A stretch of 64,000 nucleotides of DNA, from positions 6,637,001-6,701,000 of the forward strand of contig NZ_CP045644.1 of assembly GCF_009498455.1 (NCBI RefSeq), written 5' to 3'. The notes beneath the pieces were generated by a model. The model was not told the DNA's origin, ran no database searches, and saw only the letters and a program-made list of their open reading frames with translations. The position numbers were made by a program, and so were the translations under genes. Below are positions 37,454 through 46,601 of the stretch, one piece after another. The DNA is from Variovorax paradoxus (lineage in GTDB: Bacteria > Pseudomonadota > Gammaproteobacteria > Burkholderiales > Burkholderiaceae_C). Within the stretch, counting starts at the first letter, position 1. Every line of letters begins with the position of its first letter.

Positions 37454-37780
37454 ATGACCCGCTCAGACCTCGTCGAAGAACTCGCCGCCCGTTTCGCACA
37501 GCTCACGCACCGCGATGCCGAATACGCCGTCAAGACCATCCTGGACGCGATGAGCGACGCGCTGGTGCGCGGCCACCGCATCGAGATCCGTGGCTTCGGC
37601 AGCTTCTCGGTCAACCGCCGTCCGCCACGCATCGGCCGCAACCCGCGTTCGGGCGAGAGCGTGCAGATTCCCGAGAAGCGCGTGCCGCACTTCAAGCCGG
37701 GCAAGGCGCTGCGCGAAGCCGTCGACGCGAAGACCGCCGAACTCGATGCAGGCAAGGAAGCCGCCGGCCGCAAGGCCTGA
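37454..37780 (+). CDS. ihfB: Integration host factor subunit beta
   Basis: A 108-residue HU/IHF family DNA-bending protein: [11 protein letters not shown] start, [26 protein letters not shown] beta-arm region with the conserved RxGRNP, and [10 protein letters not shown] near the C-terminus. It pairs with IHF-alpha to bend specific DNA sites in transcription, recombination and replication. The rpsA-ihfB order is conserved in proteobacteria. The last ten residues extend beyond E. coli IhfB (94 residues) as a charged tail. Confidence 0.96.
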   Translation: MTRSDLVEELAARFAQLTHRDAEYAVKTILDAMSDALVRGHRIEIRGFGSFSVNRRPPRIGRNPRSGESVQIPEKRVPHFKPGKALREAVDAKTAELDAGKEAAGRKA

Positions 37781-37837
37781 TGGCAGGGCTGCCCCGATGG
37801 CTGCAAACGTAGAATCGTCCCGCCAACGGGAACGCGC

Positions 37838-38173
37838 ATGAAATACCTCCTGTGGCTGCTCAAGGCAGCCATTTTTTTTACGCTCTTCGCCTTCGCGCTG
37901 AACAACCAGCACGACGCGACCGTCTACTTCTTCTTCGGAACCCACTGGCGCGCGCCGCTGGTGCTCGTCGTGCTCGCGGCCTTTGCCGGCGGGCTCGTTG
38001 TGGGTGCGCTCGGCATGCTGCCCGGGTGGTGGAAGCACCGCGCCGCCGCAGCCCAGGTGCCTGCGGTTTCCGAAGCCCCCTCGCCCGCGCCGCTGGCTGC
38101 CGCCACCGCCTCCGCGACCGTGCCGTCCATCTCGGCCACCGACCTTCCCGCCGTACGTCAACATGGACTTTGA
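37838..38173 (+). CDS. lapA: LapA family membrane protein (DUF1049)
   Basis: A 111-residue membrane protein with two helices (about residues 5-20 and 40-62: VLVVLAAFAGGLVVGALGML) and a cytoplasmic Ala/Pro-rich tail. The opening MKYLLWLLKAAIFFTLFAFALNN is typical of LapA/YciS, the partner of LapB in the control of lipopolysaccharide synthesis. Its 3' end overlaps the start of lapB by 11 bp in another frame, so the two proteins are probably made together. Confidence 0.88.
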   Translation: MKYLLWLLKAAIFFTLFAFALNNQHDATVYFFFGTHWRAPLVLVVLAAFAGGLVVGALGMLPGWWKHRAAAAQVPAVSEAPSPAPLAAATASATVPSISATDLPAVRQHGL

Positions 38174-39350
38174 TCCCAGCTGGCTGCTGATCGGCCTGCC
38201 CGTCGCCTTCGTGCTGGGCTGGCTCGCATCGCGCTTCGACATTCGCCAGCTCAAGCTCGAGAACCGGCAGGCGCCCAAGGCCTACTTTCGCGGCCTGAAC
38301 TTCCTGCTCAACGAGCAGCAGGACCAGGCCATCGACGCCTTCATCGAGGCCGTGCAGAACGACCCCGACACGCAAGAGCTGCACTTCGCGCTCGGCAACC
38401 TGTTCCGCCGCCGCGGCGAGTACCAGCGGGCCGTGCGGGTGCACGAGCACCTGCTGGGCCGCGGCGACCTGAGCCGCGCCGACCGCGAACGCGCCCAGCA
38501 TGCGCTGGCACAAGACTTCCTGCGCGCCGGTCTGCTCGACCGCGCCGAGGCCGCACTGCAGAAGCTCGAAGGCACGCGCTACGAAAACGAGGCCCGGCTC
38601 GCGCTGCTGGCCATCTACGAACGCTCGCGCGAGTGGGCCCAGGCCGCCGACGTGGCGCAGAAGCTCGACGAGTCCGACCAGGCCAGCTACAGCACGCGGC
38701 GCGCCCATCACCTGTGCGAGCAGGCCAACGAACGCGTCGCAGCGGGCGACCTGCCGGGCGCCAGCGACCTGCTCACGCAGGCTCGGGCCCTGGCACCGCA
38801 AGCCCCGCGGCCGGCCATCGACACCGCCACCCTGCAGCTGCGCAACGGCGAAGCCGCCGCAGCCTTCGACACGCTCGAAGGACTCAGCGACACGGCGCCG
38901 CTGGCGCTGCCGCTGTACGCCGCGTCACTGCAAAAGGCGGCCGTGGCCGCGCACCGAGAAGGCGAGGCGCTGGCGCTGCTGCAGCGGCGCTATGCCGAGT
39001 CGCCGTCGATCGACGTGCTCGAAGCGATGATCGCGCTCGGCGGCACACCCGATGCCACGCCATCGGACGCGACCGACGCGCCCACCGAAGCCCCCACGCC
39101 GCGCGACAGCTACATCGCCCACCTCGCGCACCAGCCCTCGCTGGTCGCCGCCTCACGCTGGCTGGCCGGCGAGCGCTTCGAGCACGAGCAGTTCCATCCG
39201 CAAGTGCAACGCGCGCTCGACCAGGCCACCCGGCCGCTCATGCGCTACCGCTGCGCGGCCTGCGGCTTCGAGGCGCACCAGTACTTCTGGCACTGCCCCG
39301 GCTGCCAGGCCTGGGACAGCTATCCACCGCGTCGCGTGGAAGAACTCTGA
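38163..39350 (+). CDS. lapB: Lipopolysaccharide assembly protein LapB
   Basis: A 395-residue protein: an N-terminal membrane anchor (WLLIGLPVAFVLGWLASRFD), about nine tetratricopeptide repeats (QAIDAFIEAVQNDPDTQELHFALGNLFRRRGEYQ region and onward), and a C-terminal rubredoxin-like metal site with two CxxC pairs (CAACGFEAHQYFWHCPGC). LapB (YciM) is an inner-membrane adaptor that brings LpxC to FtsH for proteolysis, balancing lipopolysaccharide and phospholipid. ATG at 38163 lies inside the lapA gene. A terminator follows. Confidence 0.92.
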   Translation: MDFDPSWLLIGLPVAFVLGWLASRFDIRQLKLENRQAPKAYFRGLNFLLNEQQDQAIDAFIEAVQNDPDTQELHFALGNLFRRRGEYQRAVRVHEHLLGRGDLSRADRERAQHALAQDFLRAGLLDRAEAALQKLEGTRYENEARLALLAIYERSREWAQAADVAQKLDESDQASYSTRRAHHLCEQANERVAAGDLPGASDLLTQARALAPQAPRPAIDTATLQLRNGEAAAAFDTLEGLSDTAPLALPLYAASLQKAAVAAHREGEALALLQRRYAESPSIDVLEAMIALGGTPDATPSDATDAPTEAPTPRDSYIAHLAHQPSLVAASRWLAGERFEHEQFHPQVQRALDQATRPLMRYRCAACGFEAHQYFWHCPGCQAWDSYPPRRVEEL

Positions 39351-39374
39351 CCACGGTTCTGAACAATCGTCACA

Positions 39375-39395
39375 CGGGGCCCTGGGCCCCGTTTT
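39375..39395 (+). terminator. Rho-independent terminator after lapB
   Basis: CGGGGCCC pairs with GGGCCCCG around a single T, in practice a short loop, followed by TTTT, 25 bp past the lapB stop. Confidence 0.7.
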
Positions 39396-39487
39396 CACGT
39401 CAACTGGTGCGCGCGCCCTCTCGTTGAGCCGAAGCCGATATTCCTGTCGGCTTAGTCATACCAACAATTGAAGAGGGAGTTTTCACC

Positions 39488-39820
39488 ATGTTCAAGAAAA
39501 TCATCGCCACGCTCGCCATGTGCTTCGCGGCCGTCTCGTTCGCCGCGGTCGACGCCAACAAGGGCAGCGCCGCCGACCTCGACGGCCTCAAGGGCGTCGG
39601 CCCCTCGCTGTCCAAGCGCATCCTCGACGCCCGCAAGGAAGGCGAGTTCAAGGACTGGCCCGACCTCATGCAGCGCGTGAAGGGCGTGAAGGAAAAGAGC
39701 GCGGCCAAGCTGTCGGCCGAGGGCCTGACGGTCAACGGCCAGAGCTTCGACGGTGCTGCAGCACCTGCCAAGGCGGGCAAGACCGCCAAGGTGGCCGAAG
39801 CGAAACCCGCCAAGCAGTGA
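39488..39820 (+). CDS. Secreted helix-hairpin-helix protein, ComEA-like
   Basis: A 110-residue protein with a signal peptide (about residues 1-19, cleaved near SFAAVD), a double helix-hairpin-helix (NKGSAADLDGLKGVGPSLSKRI, about 24-75) and a Lys/Ala-rich basic tail. Helix-hairpin-helix units bind DNA non-specifically; exported ones resemble ComEA, the DNA receptor of natural transformation, but a DNA-uptake role is not proven here and no other com gene is near. GAGGGAG lies before the ATG. Own terminator at 39841-39863. Confidence 0.8.
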   Translation: MFKKIIATLAMCFAAVSFAAVDANKGSAADLDGLKGVGPSLSKRILDARKEGEFKDWPDLMQRVKGVKEKSAAKLSAEGLTVNGQSFDGAAAPAKAGKTAKVAEAKPAKQ

Positions 39821-39840
39821 CAGCACCCTGAAACCAGGAA

Positions 39841-39863
39841 ACCGCCCCCGAGGCGGTTTTTTT
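39841..39863 (+). terminator. Rho-independent terminator after the helix-hairpin-helix gene
   Basis: ACCGCC-CCCGA-GGCGGT stem-loop followed by seven T. It lies 21 bp after the stop and separates this gene from the TRAP operon. Confidence 0.88.
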
Positions 39864-39982
39864 ACGCCCGCACTTTGTGCCGCATCGACGCCACATGGCA
39901 GGGAAATGCCTCAGCGAATGGCCCGGAATTTGCACGTATGCTTTTCTTTCATCCAGCTTTAACCACATTCCGGAGCGCGTTC

Positions 39983-40951
39983 ATGAATCACAAGTTCGGC
40001 ATGGCCCTGGCGGGCCTCACCTTCGGCGCCGCCGCCTTCGCGCAAACCAAGTGGGACCTTCCCACCGCCTACCCGACCACCAACTTCCACACCGAGAACA
40101 TCACGCAGTTCGCGAGCGACGTGGACAAGGGCAGCGGCGGCAAGCTCAAGATCACGGTGCATGCCAATGCGTCGCTGTTCAAGGCACCCGAGATCAAGCG
40201 TGCGGTGCAGGGCGGCCAGGCGCAGCTCGGCGAAATCCTGCTGGTGAACTACCAGAACGAATGGCAGATGTTCGGCGCCGACGGCATCCCCTTCCTGGCC
40301 GACAGCTACGACGCCGCCTGGAAGCTCTACCAGGCACAGAAGCCCGCGCTCGAAAAGAAGCTGGGCGAACAGGGCATCCAGCTGCTGTACGCCGTGGCAT
40401 GGCCGCCGCAGGGCATCTTCGTGAAGAAAGAGATCGCCTCGGCCGCCGACCTGAAGGGCGTGAAGTGGCGCGCATACAGCCCCGCCACCGCGCGCATCGG
40501 CGAGCTCGTGGGCGCGCAACCCGTCACCGTGCAGCAGGCCGAGCTGTCGCAAGCCATGGCCACGGGCGTGATCGAGTCGTACATGTCCTCGGGCTCCACC
40601 GGCTACGACACCAAGACCTACGAGTACATCAAGAACTTCTACGACACCCAGGCCTGGCTGCCGAAGAACGCGGTGCTCATGAACAAGAAGGCCTTCGACG
40701 CGCTCGACAAGCCCACGCAGCAGGCGCTGCTCAAGGCGGCGGCCGATGCCGAGAAGCGCGGCTGGGACACCTCGAAGAAGAAGAACGTCGAGTACCTCGA
40801 TCTGCTCAAGAAGAACGGCATGACGGTGCACGTGCCCTCGGCGCAGCTCAAGGCCGACATGAAGAAGGTCGGCGACACCATGATCAAGGAGTGGACCGAG
40901 AAGACCGGCCCCGAAGGCCAGGCCGTCGTCGACGCCTACAAGAAGATGTGA
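39983..40951 (+). CDS. TRAP transporter substrate-binding protein, DctP family
   Basis: A 322-residue periplasmic binding protein with a short signal peptide (MNHKFGMALAGLTFGAAAFA) and the DctP fold (KLKITVHANASLFKAPEIKRAVQ, ADLKGVKWRAYSPATARIGELVGAQPVTVQQAELSQAM in the middle). It delivers a carboxylate-like substrate to the DctQM pair encoded next. Start at 39983, with CGGAG before it, gives a correct signal peptide; the longer frame from 39875 runs over the terminator. Differs clearly in sequence from the DctP at 2943-3998, so the window holds two separate TRAP systems. Confidence 0.92.
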   Translation: MNHKFGMALAGLTFGAAAFAQTKWDLPTAYPTTNFHTENITQFASDVDKGSGGKLKITVHANASLFKAPEIKRAVQGGQAQLGEILLVNYQNEWQMFGADGIPFLADSYDAAWKLYQAQKPALEKKLGEQGIQLLYAVAWPPQGIFVKKEIASAADLKGVKWRAYSPATARIGELVGAQPVTVQQAELSQAMATGVIESYMSSGSTGYDTKTYEYIKNFYDTQAWLPKNAVLMNKKAFDALDKPTQQALLKAAADAEKRGWDTSKKKNVEYLDLLKKNGMTVHVPSAQLKADMKKVGDTMIKEWTEKTGPEGQAVVDAYKKM

Positions 40952-40976
40952 TCCGGCTTCGCACGCACGGCACCCG

Positions 40977-41486
40977 ATGCGCAAGACGCTGGATTTTCTC
41001 TACCTGAGCGCCGCCGCCCTGGCGGCGCTTTTCATGATCGGCCTGCTGGCGATGGTGCTGCTCTCCATCCTCGGCCGGCAGCTGCACTTCAACATTCCCG
41101 GCATCGACGCCTACGCCGGCTACCTGATGGCCGGCGCAGGCTTCCTGGCGCTTGCGCACACGCTCAAGCGCGGCGAGCACATCCGCGTGACGCTGGTCAT
41201 GCAAAACCTGCCGCCCGCGGCACGGCGCTGGCTCGAACGCTGGGCCATGGGCGCCGCAGCGCTGCTCGCCCTGCTCTTTGCCTGGTACAGCGTGCGCCTG
41301 GTCTGGCAATCGCTCGACTACCAGGACATCTCCACCGGCAACGACGCCACGCCACTGTGGATTCCGCAGCTGTCGATGGCGCTCGGCGCCATCGTCTTCG
41401 CGATCGCGTCGCTCGACGAGTTCGTGATCGAGTGGCGCGGCCGCCCGGCCCAGTCCGCCGAAACGGAGGCGCTGCGCCATGAGTGA
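40977..41486 (+). CDS. TRAP transporter small permease, DctQ type
   Basis: A 169-residue membrane protein with four helices and the DctQ-like middle segment LAHTLKRGEHIRVTLVM. It joins DctM in the membrane complex. Starts 25 bp after dctP and overlaps dctM by eight bases. As usual for DctQ the sequence is poorly conserved, so the assignment rests on size, topology and position. Confidence 0.9.
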   Translation: MRKTLDFLYLSAAALAALFMIGLLAMVLLSILGRQLHFNIPGIDAYAGYLMAGAGFLALAHTLKRGEHIRVTLVMQNLPPAARRWLERWAMGAAALLALLFAWYSVRLVWQSLDYQDISTGNDATPLWIPQLSMALGAIVFAIASLDEFVIEWRGRPAQSAETEALRHE

Positions 41487-42780
41487 CATCGCCATTGCCG
41501 GCCTGCTGATCGCCGCGCTGTTCCTCATCCTGGGCAGCGGCGTGTGGATCGGCCTCACGCTGTCGGGCGTGGCGTGGATCGCCATGCAGATCTTCTCGTC
41601 GCGCCCCGCGGGCGACGCCATGGCCGTGACCATCTGGGGATCGGCCTCGAGCTGGACGCTCACGGCGTTGCCGCTGTTCGTGTGGATGGGCGAGATCCTG
41701 TTTCGCACGCGGCTGTCGCAGGACATGTTCAAGGGCCTCGCGCCCTGGATGCAGGCCCTGCCCGGCCGGCTGCTGCACACCAACGTGGTGGGCTGCGCGG
41801 TGTTCGCTGCGGTGTCGGGCTCGAGCGCAGCCACCTGCGCCACCATCGGCAAGATGAGCCTGCCCGAGCTCAAGCGCCGCGGCTACCCCGACGACATGGT
41901 CATCGGCACGCTGGCCGGCGCCGGCACGCTGGGGCTGCTGATCCCGCCCTCGATCATCATGATCGTGTACGGGGTGAGCGCCGACGTGTCGATTGCACGC
42001 CTCTTCATCGCGGGCGTCATCCCCGGCATCCTGCTGGCGCTGCTGTTCTCGGGCTACATCGTGGTCTGGGCGCTGCGCAACCCCGACAAGGTGCCGCCCG
42101 CCGACGCGAAGCTGCCCTTCGTCGAGAAGCTCTGGGCCTCGATGTCGCTGATCCCGGTGGCGCTGCTGATCCTGTCGGTGCTGGGCTCCATCTATGCCGG
42201 CATCGCCACGGCCACCGAGGCGGCGGCTGTGGGCGTGGTCGGCGCCATGGTCATCTCGGCCGCGCAGGGCTCGCTCACCTGGCACAGCTTCAAGGAAGCG
42301 CTGCTCGGGGCCACGCGCCTGTACTGCATGATGGCGCTGATCCTCGCGGGTGCGGCCTTCCTCACGCTGGCCATGGGCTACATCGGACTGCCGCGCCACC
42401 TGGCCGAGTGGATCGGCTCGCTGGGGCTGTCGAAGTTCCAGCTGATCCTGATGCTCGCCGCGTTCTACGTCGTGCTGGGCTGCTTCCTGGACGGCATCTC
42501 CATGGTGGTGCTGACCATGGGCGTGATCATGCCGACCGTCATCGCGGCCGGCATCGACCCGGTCTGGTTCGGCATCTTCGTCGTGCTGGTGGTCGAGATG
42601 GCGCAGATCACGCCACCGGTGGGCTTCAACCTGTTCGTGCTTCAGGGCATGACCGGGAAAGATCTGCTCTACATCGCGCGCGTCACGCTGCCGATGTTCG
42701 GACTGATGGTGGCGGCGGTGCTGCTCATCTACTTCGTGCCGCAGCTGGTGACGTGGTTGCCCCAGCAAATGGCGCCCTGA
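41479..42780 (+). CDS. TRAP transporter large permease, DctM type
   Basis: A 433-residue protein with 11-13 membrane segments and the DctM features [23 protein letters not shown] and [20 protein letters not shown]. It moves the substrate with sodium or another ion using the DctP-bound ligand. It is the last gene of the dctPQM operon; crcB begins 34 bp further and might be read through. No regulator is linked in the window. Confidence 0.93.
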   Translation: MSDIAIAGLLIAALFLILGSGVWIGLTLSGVAWIAMQIFSSRPAGDAMAVTIWGSASSWTLTALPLFVWMGEILFRTRLSQDMFKGLAPWMQALPGRLLHTNVVGCAVFAAVSGSSAATCATIGKMSLPELKRRGYPDDMVIGTLAGAGTLGLLIPPSIIMIVYGVSADVSIARLFIAGVIPGILLALLFSGYIVVWALRNPDKVPPADAKLPFVEKLWASMSLIPVALLILSVLGSIYAGIATATEAAAVGVVGAMVISAAQGSLTWHSFKEALLGATRLYCMMALILAGAAFLTLAMGYIGLPRHLAEWIGSLGLSKFQLILMLAAFYVVLGCFLDGISMVVLTMGVIMPTVIAAGIDPVWFGIFVVLVVEMAQITPPVGFNLFVLQGMTGKDLLYIARVTLPMFGLMVAAVLLIYFVPQLVTWLPQQMAP

Positions 42781-42814
42781 ACTCGAGGGGCCGCGACCCA
42801 CCGACAATAGGCCC

Positions 42815-43195
42815 ATGCTGCTTCCGGCTCTTGCAATCTGTCTCGGCGCCTCGTGCGGCGCCCTCGCCCGATGGGGCCTGGGCCTCTGGCTCAACACCGG
42901 CGGTCCGGTGCCCTACGGCACGCTGGCCGCCAACCTCGTCGGCGGCTACTTCGTCGGCGTGGCCGTGGCCGTGTTCCAGGCGCTGCCGCAACTCGACCCG
43001 GTGTGGCGCCTGCTGCTCATCACCGGCTTCCTCGGCGGGCTCACGACCTTCTCGAGCTTCTCGGCCGAAGTGGTCGCGCTGCTGCTCGGCGGACGGCCGC
43101 TGCTGGCGCTGGGCACCGGCCTGCTGCACCTGTGCGGTTCGCTGGTGCTGACCTGGCTGGGCATTCGCAGCGTGCAGCTCGTGCTGGCTTCGTGA
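42815..43195 (+). CDS. crcB: Fluoride exporter CrcB
   Basis: A 126-residue small membrane protein with four helices and the CrcB/Fluc signature [15 protein letters not shown], plus NLVGGYFVG with the conserved Asn. It is a fluoride channel that lowers cytoplasmic fluoride. Single-gene CrcB of this size works as an antiparallel dimer. No fluoride riboswitch is visible: only 34 bp separate it from dctM. Confidence 0.92.
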   Translation: MLLPALAICLGASCGALARWGLGLWLNTGGPVPYGTLAANLVGGYFVGVAVAVFQALPQLDPVWRLLLITGFLGGLTTFSSFSAEVVALLLGGRPLLALGTGLLHLCGSLVLTWLGIRSVQLVLAS

Positions 43196-43246
43196 CAGCG
43201 ACAAAACTGCCCGCGCTCCTGCGGTTATAGACAGGGGCTTCGCAGA

Positions 43247-43269
43247 GGGTCGATCGATAGAATCGACCC
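43247..43269 (+). promoter_or_regulatory. Hairpin over the mrpAB start
   Basis: GGGTCGAT (43247-43254) pairs with ATCGACCC (43262-43269), ending three bases before the mrpAB ATG. No Shine-Dalgarno sequence is present in this stretch, so the hairpin occupies the place where one would be. A TAGAAT sequence (43258-43263) in the loop and stem could alternatively be a -10 giving a near-leaderless message. Function is inference. Confidence 0.35.
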
Positions 43270-43272
43270 CCA

Positions 43273-46251
43273 ATGCCCCTCGCCCTTCTCGTCGCACTCC
43301 CCTTTCTTGCCAGCGTGCTGGCCGCGTTGATGCCGTCCAACGCGCGCAACCGGGAGTCGACCCTCGCAGGGCTCGTCGCATTGGGCTGCGCCATCCAGGT
43401 CGCATGGCTCTTTCCGCAGATCTCGCACGGCAACGTGCTGCGGCAAGAGATCGAGTGGCTCCCCGCCCTCGGCCTGAACCTCGTGTTCCGCCTCGACGGC
43501 TTCGCGTGGCTGTTCTGCATGCTGGTGCTGGGCATCGGCGCGCTGGTGGTGCTCTATGCGCGCTACTACATGTCGGCCTCCGACCCGGTGCCGCGCTTCT
43601 TCTCGTTCTTCCTCGCGTTCATGGGCGCGATGATGGGCGTGGTGCTCTCGGGCAACCTGATCCAGATGGTGCTGTTCTGGGAGCTCACCAGCCTCTTCTC
43701 CTTCCTGCTCATCGGCTACTGGCACCACCGGCGCGACGCGCGGCGCGGGGCGCGCATGGCGCTCACCGTCACGGGCGCGGGCGGGCTGTGCCTGCTGGCC
43801 GGCGTGCTGGTGCTGGGCCGCATCGTCGGCAGCTACGAACTCGACATCGTGCTGGTCTCGGGCGACATCATCCGCGCGCACGCGCTGTACCCGGTGGCGC
43901 TGGTGCTGATCCTGCTCGGCGCGTTCACCAAGAGCGCGCAGTTCCCGTTCCATTTCTGGCTGCCACGCGCCATGGCCGCGCCCACGCCGGTGTCGGCCTA
44001 CCTGCACTCGGCCACCATGGTGAAGCTGGGCGTGTTTCTCATGGCGCGCCTGTGGCCGGTGCTCTCGGGCACCGAGCAGTGGTTCTGGATGGTCGGCGGC
44101 GCGGGCGCGATCACGCTGCTGCTGGGCGGCTTCGCGGCGATGTTCCAGCGCGACCTGAAGGCGCTGCTGGCCTACTCGACCATCTCGCACCTGGGCCTCA
44201 TCACGCTGCTGCTGGGCCTGAACAGCCCGCTGGCGGCGGTGGCGGCGGTGTTCCACGTGATGAACCACGCGACCTTCAAGGCCTCGCTGTTCATGGCCGC
44301 CGGCATCATCGACCACGAGACCGGTACGCGCGACATCCGCAAGCTCAGCGGCCTGATGCGGCTCATGCCCATCACCGGCACGCTGGCCATCATCGCCAGC
44401 GCCTCGATGGCCGGCGTGCCGCTGCTCAACGGCTTTCTCTCGAAGGAAATGTTCTTCGCCGAGACGGTCTTCATCCAGGCCACGCCCTGGATCGACCTCA
44501 GCCTGCCGGTCATCGCGACCATTGCGGGCATCTTCAGCGTGGCGTACTCGGCGCGCTTCGTGTTCGACGTGTTCTTCGGCCCACCCTGCGGCCCCGACGT
44601 GCCCAAGCCGCCGCACGAACCGCCGCACTGGATGCGCGTGCCGGTCGAGTTTCTGGTGCTGCTGTGCCTGGTGGTGGGCGTGGCGCCGGCCTGGTCGGTC
44701 GGGCCGATGCTCGCGGCGGCGGCCACGCCGGTGGTCGGCGGCACGCTGCCTGAATACAGCCTGGCCGTGTGGCACGGTTTCAACCTGCCGCTGATGATGA
44801 GCTTCGTCGCGCTCGCGGGCGGCGCCGCGCTCTACCTGCTGCTGCGCCGCCCGCTGGGCAGCGGCCGCCTCGAACGCACGCCGCTGCTGCACCGCTTCGA
44901 CGGGCAACTCATCTTCGAACACCTCATCGCGCTGCTGAGCGAGGCCGGCCGGCGCAGCCGCCGCCTGTTCGGCACGCGCCGCCTGCAATGGCAACTGCTG
45001 TGGCTGGTGGTGGTAGCGGTGGCGGGTGCAGCGGCGTCGCTGTGGGCCACGCCAGCCGACCGCGGCACGCGCGAGCTGCTGCCGTTCTCGCCGATGTTCG
45101 CGATGACCTGGCTCATCGGCTGCATCTGCGCCGTGGCGGCCGCGTGGCAGGCCAAGTTCCACCGGCTCGCGGCGCTCATGCTGGCCGCGGGCGCCGGGCT
45201 GGTCTCGTGCGTCACGTACATCTGGTTCTCGGCACCTGACCTCGCGCTCACGCAGCTGGTGGTCGAGGCCGTGACCACGGTGCTGATCCTGCTGGGCCTG
45301 CGCTGGCTGCCGATGCGCAGCAAGGACGTCATCCAGCCTGCGCGCGCACGGCTGCGGCCCTGGGGCCGGCGCGGGCGTGACCTGCTAGTGGCCACCATCG
45401 CCGGCTGCGGCATGGCGGCGCTGGCCTGGGCCCTGATGACGCGCACCTTCCCGCAGAGCATCTCGCCCTTCTTCCTCGAACGCGCGCTCACCGAAGGCGG
45501 CGGCACCAACGTAGTCAACGTGATGCTGGTCGACTTCCGCGGCTTCGACACCTTCGGCGAGATCACCGTTCTGGGCATCGTGGCGCTCACCGTGTATGCG
45601 CTGCTGCGGCGCTTCCGGCCCGCCATCGAATCGATGGCGCTGCCCATCCAGCAACGCCTGCAGGTCGACGATGGCAGCAGCGACCTGCTGAACCCGCGCC
45701 GCGCCACCGACTCCGCCATCGGCTACCTGATGGTGCCGGCCGTGCTGGTGCGCCTGGTGCTGCCGGTGGCCGTGCTGGTGTCGGTGTACTTCTTCATGCG
45801 CGGCCACAACGCGCCCGGCGGCGGCTTCGTCGCGGGGCTGGTGATGTCGGTCGCGCTGGTGCTGCAGTTCATCGTCTCGGGCACCGAGTGGGTCGAAGAG
45901 CACCTGCGCATCTACCCGCGCCGCTGGATCGCCATCGGCCTGCTGTTCGCACTCGCCACCGGCGGCGGCGCGCTCGTCTTCGGCTATCCCTTCCTGACCA
46001 CGCACACCGCCCACCTGCACGTGCCGCTGCTGGGCGACATGCACGTGCCCAGCGCCCTCTTCTTCGACATCGGCGTGTTCGCGCTGGTGCTCGGCGCCAC
46101 CATGCTGATCCTCACCGCGCTGGCCCACCAGTCCATCCGAAGCCACCGCTGGGCCGACGAACAGGAAGAGAAAGAAGCGGAGGCGCGCGCCGCCGCCGAA
46201 GCCGAGGAAGCCGCTGCTGCGGCTGCGGCCATCACCGGAGGGGCCCGCTGA
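43273..46251 (+). CDS. mrpA: Mrp-type Na+/H+ antiporter subunit A/B fusion
   Basis: A 992-residue membrane protein. The first about 780 residues are MrpA/MnhA, homologous to complex I NuoL-type subunits (FWELTSLFSFLLIGYW, FTKSAQFPFHFWLPRAMAAPTPVSAYLHSATMVK with Glu and Lys of the proton path). The C-terminal about 150 residues are MnhB-like (HNAPGGGFVAGLVMSVALVLQFIVSG). Such an A/B fusion is the PhaAB form (group 2 Mrp) found in many proteobacteria. It is the first gene of a six-gene operon giving a cation/proton antiporter for sodium resistance, alkaline pH and possibly potassium. Confidence 0.94.
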   Translation: MPLALLVALPFLASVLAALMPSNARNRESTLAGLVALGCAIQVAWLFPQISHGNVLRQEIEWLPALGLNLVFRLDGFAWLFCMLVLGIGALVVLYARYYMSASDPVPRFFSFFLAFMGAMMGVVLSGNLIQMVLFWELTSLFSFLLIGYWHHRRDARRGARMALTVTGAGGLCLLAGVLVLGRIVGSYELDIVLVSGDIIRAHALYPVALVLILLGAFTKSAQFPFHFWLPRAMAAPTPVSAYLHSATMVKLGVFLMARLWPVLSGTEQWFWMVGGAGAITLLLGGFAAMFQRDLKALLAYSTISHLGLITLLLGLNSPLAAVAAVFHVMNHATFKASLFMAAGIIDHETGTRDIRKLSGLMRLMPITGTLAIIASASMAGVPLLNGFLSKEMFFAETVFIQATPWIDLSLPVIATIAGIFSVAYSARFVFDVFFGPPCGPDVPKPPHEPPHWMRVPVEFLVLLCLVVGVAPAWSVGPMLAAAATPVVGGTLPEYSLAVWHGFNLPLMMSFVALAGGAALYLLLRRPLGSGRLERTPLLHRFDGQLIFEHLIALLSEAGRRSRRLFGTRRLQWQLLWLVVVAVAGAAASLWATPADRGTRELLPFSPMFAMTWLIGCICAVAAAWQAKFHRLAALMLAAGAGLVSCVTYIWFSAPDLALTQLVVEAVTTVLILLGLRWLPMRSKDVIQPARARLRPWGRRGRDLLVATIAGCGMAALAWALMTRTFPQSISPFFLERALTEGGGTNVVNVMLVDFRGFDTFGEITVLGIVALTVYALLRRFRPAIESMALPIQQRLQVDDGSSDLLNPRRATDSAIGYLMVPAVLVRLVLPVAVLVSVYFFMRGHNAPGGGFVAGLVMSVALVLQFIVSGTEWVEEHLRIYPRRWIAIGLLFALATGGGALVFGYPFLTTHTAHLHVPLLGDMHVPSALFFDIGVFALVLGATMLILTALAHQSIRSHRWADEQEEKEAEARAAAEAEEAAAAAAAITGGAR

Positions 46252-46601
46252 TGGAAATCGTGCTGGCCATCGCCATCGGCGTGCTCACCGGCTCGGGCGT
46301 GTATCTGCTGCTGCGCCCGCGGACCTTCCAGGTCATCATGGGCCTGACGCTCATCTCGTACGCCGTCAACCTGTTCATCTTCAGCATGGGCCGGCTCAAG
46401 GTCGACAGCGAGCCGGTGCTGGTCGAAGGCTTCAAGGCCACGCTGGCCAACACGGCCGACCCGATGCCGCAAGCCTTGGTGCTCACCGCCATCGTGATCG
46501 GCTTCGCGATGACCGCGCTGTTCCTGGTCGTGATGCTCGCCTCGCGCGGCCTGTCGGGCACCGACCACGTGGACGGTGAAGAGCGGGAGGCCGTGGAATG
46601 A
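46251..46601 (+). CDS. mrpC: Mrp antiporter subunit C
   Basis: A 116-residue membrane protein with three helices, homologous to NuoK (VYLLLRPRTFQVIMGLTLISYAVNLFIFSMG and DPMPQALVLTAIVIGFAMTALFLVV). Its ATG overlaps the mrpA stop by one base and its stop overlaps the mrpD ATG. Part of the proton-translocating core of the Mrp complex. Confidence 0.93.
   Translation: MEIVLAIAIGVLTGSGVYLLLRPRTFQVIMGLTLISYAVNLFIFSMGRLKVDSEPVLVEGFKATLANTADPMPQALVLTAIVIGFAMTALFLVVMLASRGLSGTDHVDGEEREAVE

Noticed and set aside
42781..42814. Fluoride riboswitch before crcB
   Set aside because: Only 34 bases lie between dctM and crcB, too short for the riboswitch.
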